In this document: positions 23,151-35,229 of the stretch, one piece after another
Layout of the letters: each line of letters opens with the position of its first letter
Position numbering within the stretch: the stretch's first letter is position 1
The notes under the pieces: generated by a model
What the model was told of the DNA's origin: nothing
The model's input: only the letters and a program-made list of their open reading frames with translations
Databases searched by the model: none
Made by a program: the position numbers and the translations under genes
From: Euglena gracilis
Lineage: Eukaryota > Euglenida > Euglenophyceae > Euglenales
DNA: 64,000 bases
Reading direction: 5' to 3'
NCBI GenBank assembly: GCA_039621445.1
Contig: CP154956.1
Location: 53,399,908 to 53,463,907, forward strand

Positions 23151-26100
23151 ATGTGTGTGCGTGTGCGTGTGTGTGCGCGCGCGTTTGCACGCCTCTGCGG
23201 TTGTGCGCACGAGTGTGTTTGCCCGCGGGCAGCTGACAAGCATTATTACTTTAACTTTAACTTTAACCTTTAAATGCTCCTTTTTGTCTTTGCACAACTC
23301 AAATACCATTGGAGTACCCTGGAAAACGTCTTAAAATGCCTTACATTTTTGAAGAAAAAAAATGCCTCAAAAATAATGCTTGGCAGCTGAGTAGGCTGGG
23401 GAGTGAATGGGTGTTGAGATTGAGGATTTGGACATGGTTGCAGTGGGCGGCATATTGAAATCTTTGCCGAGAGGAGAAGACCGGCCACGACTTGACGCGG
23501 AGCAGCCGCCGGCGGTGGTCGGGCCGCAGCTGCCCGCGCAGCACAGTGGTGAGGAAGGTGAGGGCGAAGGGGCAGAAGCCAAAGCTGTAGCGCCAGAACG
23601 CGATGCGAAGCGGGCGCACTTTGAGGGCCTCCGGAAAGAACACGAGGATGGGCCCCGGGGTCAGGGGCCTGTGTGCACCATGTGCGTGTGTGTGTGTGTG
23701 TGTGCGTGCGTGTGTGTGTGTGTGTGTGCGTGTGTGCGTGAATGAGTGGGTTCGTACATGTGCACACAAAAAATGTGGGTGAAGTAAACTGCCTCGGGGA
23801 CAAATTCAAGGGTCATCCGTGAGGACAAAATATCTGTGATTGTCTGCCTTCAGCCCTCATAGAACAAAAACTTGATGCAACTCCCGAGACCCGATTCACA
23901 ACGCAGGCAAACCAGTGGTGCTGGAGTGGTGGTAGCGGGTCTGGAACATGGGCAGGCACACACAAAGCCCTGGCTGTGGAGGACCATGCAATGAGCCCCG
24001 TGAGGAGGAGGCACCGGCGCAGTGCCCACTCCTTGCGCAACACCAGCTCCCCAACAACCCAGGGGTGTTAAACCACAACTCAACACAAACAACACCAAAC
24101 CATGAAAACTGTAAACCACAACTCAACACAAACAACACCAAGGCCTGCAAACTGTAATACCAATAGGGTGAAATGAAAAAAAGATGTCCTCTTCGTGTTC
24201 GCCACAAAGACCACATGGTCAGCGAAAAGCAAAAGAATTGTAATTTGGTGTGCCTGCACCAATATCTCCGACGTTTGGCTGCTCAAATTGAGCGTTGGCG
24301 CGATAAAAAAAATCAAAGGAGGTTGCCCTACCACGCACGGATGGGCTCAGCATACCGCACCTGGGCGAAGGGCACCGCAACAAGAATGTCACAAATCTCT
24401 CCAACAACACCACTCCGGCTGAGATCAACTCCAACCCTCGATCTCCTTGGGTGGCAGCGTTTTTCATTATCCCAATTTGGGGTGGAGCGCCACGAGGTCC
24501 GCCACAACCACCAAAATAAGTTGGGAAACATCCCCCCTTAGTCCAAGGCGCGGCAATGTTCGAGGAAAATGTTTTTGACACAGGGGGGTGCCAACGGCAA
24601 TGCCAAAATACTGCACTTCAATAAAAAGAACCTCAGGTTGTGTCCCGGAAAAATGCCGTTAACAATGCAGTGTGTATCAACGGTATGGTGTGTCTCGGAA
24701 GGGGGGGGGCAGCGGCACGGGGGGGGGGGTGCGCACCGCCAACATGATGCGGTCCTCCTCCGGGCCGGAGGCGATCTCTAGCCGCAGGGAGGCGAGGCCC
24801 GGGCTGGGCTGCAGCAGCCGGCTGGCAACGGACGGCGGCTTGAGCGGGAACGCTGGGCTGCTCACCATCACCGCCAGGCTGCATTTGACCAACCCCGGGG
24901 ATGGGCGTGCCTGAAGTGCCTGCCCCCGGAGACACTATCGACAGGCATTATTATTTTTTAAGGCGCCTTAAAAAACCTTAAAAAACCTTAAAAAACCTTA
25001 AAATTTTTTTTGCCAAAATGCCTTAAAAAACCTTAAATAACCTTAAAAAACCTTTAAAAAATCACCCCAGGGAAATTTTTCTTCCTCATGATGACCTTAA
25101 AAAACCTTAAAAATTTTCTCTGGGAATTTTTTTCTTGCACCAAACAAATAATGGCATGTCTGAAACCCCGCATAAAGCCAGTCAATGCAGAAGCGGTTGT
25201 GAACAAACAATATGAAAACCGGATTGTTTGCCAAGGTTTCTGGCATAGTTCGGTTGGCCTCGGTTCACCAAAAGCTGTGACACACGGCAGAATAAGCAAA
25301 ACTTGCAACCACATCTTTCTTGATTTGAATTACATGAGACATTCTTAGAGTTTTGGAACAGTCAAATTTTACTGACATTTTTTCCCTTGGAAATTTTTTG
25401 GATTTTCAGTGGCATTTTTTTGCTTCCAAAATCTCTCAAAATTAAAATTTTGAGAAATGTTGATTTTGACAAAAAAAAACTCAAAGATTTCAGGGTTAAA
25501 TTTGGTAGTTTTAGGGGGGGGGGAATAACGAAGGTCAAAAAAGGTGGACCAAATTTTGGCACAGTAAAAATTTTACTGACACTTTTCCTCTGTCAAAATT
25601 GTTGGATTTTCAATGGCATTTTTCTTGCTTCAAAAACCTCTCAAATTCAAAATTTTGAGAAAATGTTGATTTTTTGGAAGATGTGAAAAATGGGGGTTTG
25701 AGGGAGTTGAATGGCCACTTTTTGAGGAAAAAGTTCTAAAGTAATTTTTTGTCATCAAAAAGTGACGTTTTTAAGTTTTTCCAGACTTTTTTTTGTTGTG
25801 TTTTTTTTAAAAAAAAACACATATTTTTAAAAAAATTGTTTTCTTTTTAAAAAATTTATTTATAAAAAACTTGTTTTTTTTAAAAAAAGTTTTTTTTAAA
25901 AAAACATGCGTTTAAAAAAACATTTATTGTTTCAAAATAAACAAGCAGTCAACCTTGGCAAGCACCTATGGTCAAGCCCCAAAATTTCCCCATTTGAGGC
26001 CATTTTAGGCCATTTAAGGCCAACAGGCAAGCAAACGTCCTGAATAGGGTCAGAAATTTAAAGTAATTGCAATGAAAAAAAATGGATGGTTTCGAGTTTC

Positions 26101-29034
26101 GAGTTTCGAGTTTCGAGGTGACCCACTCTGTATCCCATGCAACAAGGTTTTGAGCAATGTGCATGGCGGCACACTGCATGGGCACGCGTTTGGTATTGCT
26201 CACATGAAAAAGTTGGATTATTTTGTCAGTGTTCATGAGGCTATCCGGTGTGGGTGCACGGGTCAGGGCGGTCCATCAGAGACGGGATTTTTTTTTAGTT
26301 AACTGCCCCTTAAGGACTGCCCCTCCAGGGCAGTTTTGGACCCGAAATAATTTTTCTGCCGTCTTCGGCTCCGGGTGTTTTTTTGACCCATTTTGGGACC
26401 CATATGCAGGAACCCATAGCTAAAATGGCCTAAAATTCCTAAAATGCCTGAAATGGCAATAACTGTCCCTCATGGACCGCCCTGATCCCATGCTTCGCCC
26501 GAGGCTTCTTCCTTGGGCGTTCTGAAGCCACAGGAGTCTGAAGCCATCAGGCCATCTTTGGGGTCTGAGATTTTACCTGAGGAAAAAAAAATGCCTTAAA
26601 AAACCTTAAAATTTTTAAAAATTCCTCAAAAAACCTTAAAAAACCTTAAAAAACCTTAAAAAACGCCTTAAAATTTTTTGAGAAATCTCGCCTTAAAAAA
26701 AAATAATGCCTGACTATCGACCCCAACCCCCCCCCCCTGTTCGTACGCCTGTTGGGCCGCGGACAGAAATTTACCCCCCAAAATAGTAGTTGTTTTCCGG
26801 GCTTCTGGCACACTCAGCACCAGAAGTCGAGCGCTCAGACACGTTTAGCCATGCCCCCCGGTGCGTTGGAGTGCCGGCCCGGCAGGCACAACCCCCCAGA
26901 GCGCTTGAAAATTCAGCCTGACCACCACCTGTGGGCCGAGTGGGCCACCGCCACCGCTGGACAGGGCCGGCTGGGAGGGGGAGGTTCAACGGCCGCCCAA
27001 CGAACTCGGGGCAAACCAACACACGGAACGTGTGCAGCGGTGGCCGGGGCTGCCGGGGGCACTGCCGACCACCTCCTCGGAGTGGGTGCTGACCCGGCTG
27101 CCGACGGAGAGCCCCCCGAAGGGCGACGGCACGATGTAGGAGGAGGGCCGGCCGAAGGCTGTGGGCGGGGGAGGAATGAATGATTCCGCACGGCGGCAAG
27201 GCCATGCCGCGCACGATTGACTGATCCCCGGGGGTTCAATCAACTTGTGAGTGCCGGGTTGGGCGGAGCCTTTCGCACAATCAAATCTGACATGTGGACG
27301 AAATGATTCGGCAAATTACAGCACTGCGTCTCCCTCCCAATCAGACCACCAGGACCACTCAAACCTTCAGCTCCCGAAAGCGTTGATCATTCTAAAGGTC
27401 TTTTGTTTTCTCATTTGTTGACGCCGGGGGGGAGAGATGGGTCTCATACCTATTCCTTTCCAATTGACGCCCTTTTTTTTCACCATCCACTTGTGGGGAA
27501 ATGAGGGGGCTTCAACAATGTGGAACAGATATTTTTTTTTTAGGTCCAGGGCCCTCCTCTGGGGTACACATTCAGCCCGAACCCCACTCCCCCACCCCTG
27601 TAGAAGGGGGGGGGCTCTCCCCCTCACACCATCACTTAAAAAATCTGGTGTGGAAATGCATTCGGAGCCCTCCATCCAATGGAGGGGGGCACACCGGTGC
27701 TTTGGGAGCGGGGGAAGAAGTCGCCGGGGGACCGGCTGAGGCTGCGGGCCAGCTCCGTCTCCGACACGTTCAGCTTCATCGAGACGGCGCGCATGTCGAG
27801 GTGGACCACCCCGCGGCCCGGGGACGGTGGCGCCTCGAACAGCGCAGTGCTGGGCCGGGGCCAGGGGCACGGTGGCGTGGGGGGCGGACGGCAACCGGTT
27901 CAGGGGGGTACACATTAAGTGAATGTCTGCTGGAGACGGCCCACCCCTCAGCATGGTCATATGTTGGATCCCAAGTTTGAGTGCTTTTAATGTGAAGACG
28001 TGTGCCAGGCCGCGGGGGAGCCGTTCCGCCTTCATTTGCCACCTGCCTCCCTCCCCCATTCCTGCCAGCGTCGATCTGTCTGAGCGCAGGTACTGCGCAG
28101 GGATTTGGTGCCCATCCGCAGTTGGAGGGGTCAATATCTTATCCGTAATCATCCGTAGTAGCAAAAAAGCCTGTGCTGACAGGGAATATCTATCTAGATA
28201 TGGCTGTAACCAACGGGAACTGATAATCTGATCAGTATCGCCTCAGCCTAAACGAGGAAAATGCCACAAGAATGACAGATAAAAGGCAGCTAAAAGCAGC
28301 CAGAAGCAGCCAGAGGTTGCCAAAAATGGTCAAGAGTAGCCAAAAACGGCCGGAAACAGGCAGAAAAGTCGCCAAAAATCGAATAAAAAAAGGCCAACAG
28401 AGGCCTAAAAGTTGTCAAAGGTGCCAAAAAGTAGTCAGAAGCTCGAAAGTACCCAAGATAGCCAGAAGCAAAAAGCATCCAAAACTGGCCAAAAGTGGCC
28501 TCAAATTGGCAAAAATTGCTTTAATAGCCGAAAATGATCAAAGGCAGTTGAGCATCATGACTTACGAGCTCATGAGCTCATGAGCTGACCTCACTCATCA
28601 AAAATTTGGCTAATACGTAATAATCCGTAGTTATCCGTAGTTATTCATATTTCAAGCGTTTGGCTAATTCGAACTGTCCGAAATTATCCGTTATTATCCG
28701 TAATTGGGGGTTTGGGGCTTATCCAGAATTATCTGTAGCTATTTGTGCCTATCCGTTTCAGGATAACCACAAATCTGCATTGCGGTATTTTAATTGTGGG
28801 TCACAAAGAGAGGGAGAGAGATTGATAGATTGACAGATTGAGAGGAGAGATTTTGAGTGGGGTGGGGTGGGGTGAGTGGCCGTGCAATCCTTTGCCACGG
28901 ACAGTGGCCGCCAGCGGGGCCCTGGCCGGCGCGGCACGTCCACGTTGGGGCTGTGCGGCTGGCAGGCCCCGTAGTCCGCCCGCCCCCCGGCGGCGAGGGC
29001 GGTGTGCATCGGAGGCGGCCGCCGCCTGAGAGGC
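19236..29034 (-). CDS. Unrecognised polytopic membrane protein, about 10 exons
   Basis: Supported exons N to C: about 29034-28900, 27849-27695, 27158-27073, about 24870-24737, about 23666-23480, about 22400-22100, about 21800-21642, 21189-21028, about 20205-20038, about 19455-19236. Several join in phase, for example STA at 27695/27158 and LRSAEL at 21642/21189. The N-terminal third is soluble (VVHLDMRAVSMKLNVSETEL and SYIVPSPFGGLSVGSRV). The rest alternates hydrophobic spans: FGFCPFALTFLTTVL, TLAVTTLAGFTCYGLSVAHC, LNPFLLLLW, FTALMSITFGIGALLAGL, VSLSLAVAYTWGLTGL and MVCLVAGSVVVGVAETL. It ends at ASHVDLFAKPSPS and stop. I do not recognise the family. The true start may lie upstream, up to about 32 kb. 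Some joins, notably the exon at 24.8 kb and the last two, are not resolved in phase. Codon use is GC-rich like its neighbours, while its introns hold AT-rich repeats. Confidence 0.6.
22515..22607. repeat. (GT)n microsatellite
   Basis: Uninterrupted GT run in a membrane-protein gene intron, abutting a family A element. Confidence 0.95.
22608..23012. mobile_element. G-tract inverted-repeat element (family A copy)
   Basis: The left end GGCCAGAGGTTTTTTAAGGA and right end TCCTTAAAAGAAGCCTGGTC are inverted copies of the family A terminus. The interior contains the TTTCGGCACTTCGTGCCGAAA hairpin and a paired TACCTGCC...GCAGGCA segment that also occurs at 49.44-49.65 kb. It lies in an intron of the membrane-protein gene, immediately beside a (GT)n tract. 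Confidence 0.55.
23092..23182. repeat. Imperfect (GT)n microsatellite
   Basis: GT run with GC and CA interruptions, in the same intron as the 22.5-kb tract. Confidence 0.9.
23682..23742. repeat. Imperfect (GT)n microsatellite near an acceptor
   Basis: On the minus strand this is a CA tract ending about 15 bases before the acceptor of the exon at about 23.66 kb. Confidence 0.9.
24955..25075. repeat. CCTTAAAAAA decanucleotide array
   Basis: About nine copies of CCTTAAAAAA with variants. A second cluster with the same unit is at 26590-26700. Both lie in one intron of the membrane-protein gene and may mark the ends of an intervening AT-rich insertion of about 1.7 kb. Confidence 0.65.
26590..26705. 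repeat. CCTTAAAAAA array, second cluster
   Basis: The same unit as 24955-25075, in the same orientation, with AAATTTTT spacers. The DNA between the two clusters is AT-rich with TTTTTTAAAAAA stretches (25790-25925) and no exon. Confidence 0.6.
28260..28560. repeat. Degenerate GCCAAAAGTGGCC-type repeats
   Basis: Many imperfect copies of (A)GCCAAAA(N)GGCC and CAGCCAGAAG words fill an apparent intron. A neighbouring stretch (28610-28760) has ATCCGTAATTATCCGTAG-like repeats. No gene seen. Confidence 0.45.
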
Positions 29035-30445
29035 GGGGAGGGGGGGTGGGAGGACCTCTTCGCCTCAGCCAACACATGGAGCCACCCCTGAGTGATGCAC
29101 TGCGTTGGGGACGGCGGGCGGGAAAAGGAATGCAGTGCCGATATCCATGGATTTCCTTGTGCGGCGCCGCCAATCCAAGTGGAATTTTGCAGCAGAATAT
29201 GACTTTTTTGTATTTTCGACGATGAATGAAACATTCAAAAATGACCGGAGCCTCACCCAAACTATGCACTGCTTTTGAATATTATCTGGGAAGACATTGA
29301 ATCTTAAATTTGTTGAAAATAAAATATTTTATGAGTTTTTGTGTTTTGAGGACAGAAACACGGGGTAAAAAAAGCCTTTTAAGTTCAACCAAAACCTCCT
29401 CAAATTGAAAAAAAAAATTCGTCGTAGACTTTGCGAGAAGAGAGATAGGTGGGGAAATCCCGCACGTCCGCTTTGCAATCCAATCAGTCAATACAGGGGG
29501 AAGGATATATTTTTGAAGGTCCAAATTTTTTTCAATTTTTATTCCAGTGGATTCTGGTTTATATCGGTTTATTCCGGTTTTGTTTTTCAGAATTTATTGC
29601 AATTGTTCCGGTTAATTTTTGCAGGTGGGACGTAGAAAATTTTCATATCCGCCAGGGTTTGTTTTTTTATTATTATTTTGCAACACTGGTGGATGTTTTA
29701 ATTGTCATTCACATTTTCTTTCACCAAAAATTCAAAAGAATGTTTTTTTTTTGCAGTATTGGGAACATACCGAATTCAAACAATAGAAATTGTTGACAAT
29801 AATTGCAATAACAGAAACTTGATGAAAAAAAATTGGTTTCAGGGAAATACAAGTCCATATGTGGAAGTTTCTAAATCGAAGTTATATCCCAGCAGAACAT
29901 CCATTATGTGCAGCTCCCATTAAGAGCTCAGCACTATTCAAAACCTGGTTATAAGTGGGGGGGGCAGGTTTACTGGGTTTTACCTCAAATTTTTTTGTTG
30001 ACACCTTCGACACCAAATAAATTCCTCCTCGCATGATGCTGTGTTGGGTGGGGTTGGTCAATCCACCCCCTGTGCACAGGCCCTATCCACTTTTTTTTTT
30101 AACCTAACTGGAGGTATCTGGACCGCCCGGACACCTCCAGGTTTTTAGCAATCCATTAACCAGGGGGGAGGGAGAGATTCTGGCTCCAAATAAGCTTGAA
30201 AAAAGCTGAATAGCAACAGGTGGAATAACGGAAAATTCAGAATAAAAATTGTGGCTAAATGTGTGGAAATTTCAGGGAAAAAAATGGAGGAAGCAAGGTG
30301 AAGCTGCAGATTTTTATGGACCATTCATCATTTTTTTTATCTTTTCGCCCAATTTTGGAAAAAATTGGTAATATTGGCCTTTCTGCTTTATTATGCTTTT
30401 TCCTTGGACTTGGAAAAGACTAGGACTGGGAATTTCGCAGATTTA

Positions 30446-30800
30446 CATAATTTTTCCAATTTTTTCGACTTTTTGACCCATTTTTGACCCGAACTCCATG
30501 GGTTTCGGGCCAAAACGGGCGCTGCGGGTCGAAAAATGCTACGGGGCGCTGGCGGGTCGAAAAACGCTCATTTTTGGGTCAAAAACAGGGTTTTCGGGTC
30601 CGGGAGGCCAAAAAAAAATGATTCGGTCAAAAAAATTGTCGTTTTTTTTTCCGACTTTTCTGACCCGTTTTGACCCAAAGTCAATGGGTTTCGGGCCCAA
30701 AATGGGGGGGCCGAGGGGGTCGAAAAACGCTGACTTTCGGCTCAAAAACAGGTTTTCTGGGTCCGGGAGGCCAAAAAAACATCGTTTGGGGCAATTTTTT
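30446..30800. repeat. Tandem duplication, unit about 180 bp
   Basis: Two diverged direct copies (about 30446-30615 and 30640-30800) share TTTTCGACTTTT, GACCC, ATGGGTTTCGGGCC, GGGTCGAAAAACGCT, CAAAAACAGG and GGGTCCGGGAGGCCAAAAAA. Between-gene DNA, no coding frame. Confidence 0.65.
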
Positions 30801-31544
30801 TTTCAATTTTTTCGACTTTTTTGACCCCAAAACGGCCGAAAATGGCAACGTCAAAACAGGCCAAAACTGTACAAAATGGCCCCAAATTGGCTGAAAAATG
30901 CCCGTAACTCGGGCCACTCGGGGAGTTGCAGGGAAAATTTTGATTAATTTCAGAAATATTGATTTTTTTGACCCAAAACAGGGCCGAAAACGGCCAAGTC
31001 GCAAGCCTGCCGCTGTTTTGGCGTAAATCGGCCATATTTCGGGCTAGGGGAAATGCGGGGAAATGAAAATACCGTTAGATAGGGCATTCTAAGGGCTTCA
31101 ATTTAGGTTTCCGGCATTTGCTTTGATTTTGCTTCATTTCCGAGATATTTTGGAAACATCGATGCGAAAAATGGCCGTGGTCGGGCTACACGAAGAGTTG
31201 AGAAGAAAGTAAACCATGGTTGCATACGGCATTCCAAGGGCTTCATTTTTGATCTCTGGACTATTCCTTTGAATGCTTCATTGTCGAGATATTTTGAGAA
31301 ACCGATTTTTTTTGGCCAAAAAAAAAACGGCCCAAAAAAACACCCCAAAATGGCCGTTTTGGGCCGGCCGCAAAAGTGCGCCGGAACATGGGCCCAAAAC
31401 AGTGAACGGGGGGCCTCCGGGGGTGCATTTCGTCAGACGAACATTTCCGGAAGTAATATACGTTTTCTCGAGATATTTTCCAAAAAATCGATTTTTCGAC
31501 CCATTTTTGGAGCACAGCAAAATGGAGTTGGAAGAGGGGGGAGC

Positions 31545-31712
31545 GGGCCAATCCTACCCAGTTTGGACCCCTTCGCGGCTGAATAACTCGGGCCTGGCGG
31601 GGAGTTGGGGGTCAAACGGCGGTGATTCGGAAACTAGAAATCCAGTCACTCGCGACTGAAAAAAAAAAGAAAGAAGGAATCGGGCTGGGGTCATGGTGAT
31701 AATCCGCGGTTT
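31545..31712. repeat. Dispersed repeat, inverted partner at 3796-3957
   Basis: Reverse-complement copy of 3796-3957. The flanking 30.4-31.9 kb is AT/GGCC-rich non-coding sequence, so this may be one end of a larger element. Confidence 0.75.
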
Positions 31713-31799
31713 TCACCGTCAACCCCAGGGCAGAACAGGGGGGACCTCCCATACGGGTCCCAAAATAGGTCAAAAAAACACCTGGCGCCAAAGGCGCCT

Positions 31800-31900
31800 G
31801 AAAAAATTTTTGGGTCCAAAAATTGGTGCTCCCGGAAATAGGGAGCACCAATTTTTGGGTCCAAAAATTGGTGCTCCCGGAAATAGGGGAAGAGGTGGTG
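31800..31900. repeat. Short tandem repeat with hairpin
   Basis: TTTTTGGGTCCAAAAATTGG plus TGCTCCCGGAAATAGGG occurs twice in tandem (31808-31847 and 31850-31889), preceded by the GGCGCCAAAGGCGCC hairpin at 31784-31798. Confidence 0.6.
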
Positions 31901-32438
31901 GGGGGTTGGTAGACCCCCCCCCACCCACCACCCTGGCTGTTTGGTCGGACTGGGGATGGGGGTGGTCGACCCCCCCCACCCCGCGGCTCATTGCCCACCT
32001 CCCCCCAAAGCAGGATTGTTGGCCCCAGGATGCTGTGGGGTCAACTTGGCCTCTGTCTCAAAGTCGGCCCCCAGGCAGCTGTGGGGGCCACCCTGTCCTA
32101 CTTGCTTCAATTGCGTTGATCCCTGGGCTAAACCTTCTGCCCTCCGCCAACCAAAAGAAAATGCCCGAAAGACGTCGAGGAAAGAAAATCAAAAACGATG
32201 ATGAAGGCGGCAGTTTCACAAGCAAACTGGTCCAACGGAACTCACAGAGGCGCGACATGTGATCGTCCGTCAGTCGCAGTGCGCCGTGTTCCGGGCAACG
32301 GTGCGCGGCGCGGTGTGGCGGGGGCCACTGCCAACTGCCTCGGGGCCGGGCCCAAACCCCTGGCGCAGCCCGGGGCTGCGCCGGTTAAAGGCGGGGACCG
32401 GGCCACGGCGGGGTGGAGGCCTGCGGCGGGATTGGCCG

Positions 32439-34212
32439 CTACGCCGCCGCAGTGGTGGGGGCCGGGGCCCGGGTGTCCCGCAGGCGCCGGCAGGGACGGG
32501 CGCTGCGGCACGGCGGGACGGGAAGGTCACCGGGGCGGTGGACCCCAACCCAGCCCGGGAGACGGGGAAGGAACCTGCACCCCCGGGAAAAAAGGAAAGG
32601 TTGGTGAGGGAAAATGGAGGGTCGGCCCACCCACCAGCCAAAGGGTTCTCGATTCCTGGCCGTCCATGCAGCTGGTCGGACCACTCCCCCACCTGTCACC
32701 CACAGCCCTTCGGGGATTCCCGGATGGCGCACTGCGTCGGAGGGCCCATCCCTGGGGGCCAGGCACGGACGGTGCCATCGTCGCCCCCGGCGAGGAGGCC
32801 CTCCCCGTCGGGGTGGAACGCGAGGGCGGTGACCCCCAGCGTGTGGCCGCGCAGGGGTTGGCCGAGGGCTGCCCCTGGTGGCGGGTGATGGAGGGGGCAC
32901 GGGGTGGGCGGTCCACGTTGTTGTGCGCGACGCCCGGCGCGCGCGGCGCACGGGCGTGAAGGGGGTGAGCGGAGGCGCCAGGACAGCGGAATGCGACCCC
33001 CCCAAATGTGATTGCACTGAAAGATTCGGGCAAAGCCTAAAACCACCACAGCTGGCCGGCCACACCGGAAGCGGCGTCCCACAGGCGGATCTCCCCGTCC
33101 GACGCCCCGGTGGCAATCAGCGTCCCGTCCGGCGAGTACGCCGCCGCCATCCCCAGGGTGCAAAGTGGGGGGGGGAGTCAGTGAGTCGGCGTCCCCCTCG
33201 CTGTGCAAACAAACGGGCACAAAGCGCCTGGAAAATTCTTTGGGGTTTAAAAAACCCAGTATCGCAAGGCACTTTCGTTTTTAACCTTTTTCGCAAAATT
33301 TATTAAAAAAACAACCTCTTTGTCCCCGGGGGGGGGGTCCCGGCCTGAAGGGAGGTTGACCTTCCAACCTCCCTTCAGGCCTGCGAGACACAAAAAGTAG
33401 GCGGTCGATCTCGCACTCGCAGCGCAGTTAGCTTGTTCCTTTGTGCAAACAAAAATTGTTTGAATTCGAAGCTTTTGAATAAATGCCCATAAACCATAAT
33501 CAAAATGTGGTCTGGTGCCCTAGGACCGGCAAAGGGAAATGCAGAGCTGTGACTAGCATAAGGCGCACGTGCACCAAAGCCAACCCAAATGAAAAAAAAT
33601 GTCCCAAATACAAAGCTCCACCTCCACAAAATCAAAACGCGGCACCATATTTCGGAGGGCCAAAACCACCAAGTTATAGCCTCTCCCCTGGTTTTCACCG
33701 ATGGAAAATGGGTTGACGTGTCGAGCGCAATTAAAAAAGTACCTCGATTTAAACCCCGCCGAATCAAAAAAGTCGCAAATACGTGCAATTGCGCAAAAGA
33801 AAACAAGAAATCTCAAGACGAGATGGGCCGCCTTCGCAAACCCAACCCTGACTTAAGATCCTGGTCGTCGCCCGGCGGCCAGCAGGTTCCACCAGGCTCA
33901 GGGCCACCCTACCTGCAGGCATGAACCCAGCAGAGGACAGCAAAGATGCAGGCCCATGGGCGTCTTTTGGCGGCCAGCACCACCCCAAGGTGCTGTCCAG
34001 TAGGGGACTGGGGGACCACAGAATTGCAAATACATCCAAACCCCAACCCACCCACCCACCCACCCACCCAACCACGCACCACACCCGTCCACCCACCCAC
34101 CCACAACAAACACAACACAACACAACACAACACAACACAACACAACACAACACAACACAACACAACACAACGCAACGCAACACAACACAACGACAGGACA
34201 CAACAGAACACA

Positions 34213-34291
<79 letters not shown>

Positions 34292-35149
34292 AGTCTCCAT
34301 GTCCCACACTTGTGTCGCTTGGTCCTCAACAGCCAACAAAGCCGTTCCGTCAGGAGAGAACGTCAGGGCATGGCTGCTCTCTGCACGTTCGATGCGATGT
34401 AACACCTCTCCTGACAGGGAGGTAAATAGACAACCCACGTGGACAAACTTGGTTGGCATTGATTGCAAAAATATGCATCGTTGGGGAATACAATAATACC
34501 GGAGCACAACAGGCTTCTTTTTAAGACCCGCAGGGGGGGGGGGTCTTAAAAAGAAGATCCCCACCCACCCACCCACCTGCGCCGAAGGGGTTGTTGGGGG
34601 TCCGATCCGAGGGCCTTTTCCTCAAGATCTTCAACACAATGCCTCCGACACACCCGTCGCAGCGTCCCACACAAGCAGGAGGCCGTCTTCGCTGCAGGAT
34701 GCAAAAAGGGCCGCACTCTGGCTGTGCGCCACAGCGATGACCGCCTCCCGGTGCCGCATCAACGTGAGCTCCGGCTGCCCTGTAGACCCACAATGGGAGG
34801 GTGCAGTCTGTGTCGTGTCACTGACATGGCCACATTACAATATATTCCCAGAGGGAAAAGCCGTGGTCGTTGTCCACGGACACAAAGACACACACGTGCG
34901 TGCACACACACGCGCACACCCACCCACCCACCCACCAACACCCACCCACCCACTCACCCACACCCACCCACCCACCCACCCACCCACCCACTCACCCACA
35001 CCCACCCACCCACCCACCCACCCACCCACCCACCACCCACCCACCCCCCCACCCACCCACCCACCCACCCACACACCCACACCCACCCCCACACACACCC
35101 CCACACACCCACCCACCCACCCACCCACCCACCCACACACCCACCCACA

Positions 35150-35180
<31 letters not shown>

Positions 35181-35185
35181 CCACA

Positions 35186-35229
<44 letters not shown>

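Larger units (their letters stand above)
29035..32438. other. No supported gene between the membrane-protein and WD40 genes
   Basis: AT-rich non-coding sequence with the tandem duplication at 30.45-30.80 kb, the dispersed repeat at 31.55 kb and the short tandem repeat at 31.8 kb. The start of the membrane-protein gene may lie here. A short plus-strand frame at 32161 (MPERRRGKKIKNDDEGG) is noted but not called. Confidence 0.6.

Noticed and set aside
32161-32262. Plus-strand frame MPERRRGKKIKNDDEGG...
   Set aside because: It looks protein-like but is only 33 codons, has no joining exon, and lies just past the WD40 gene end on the other strand.
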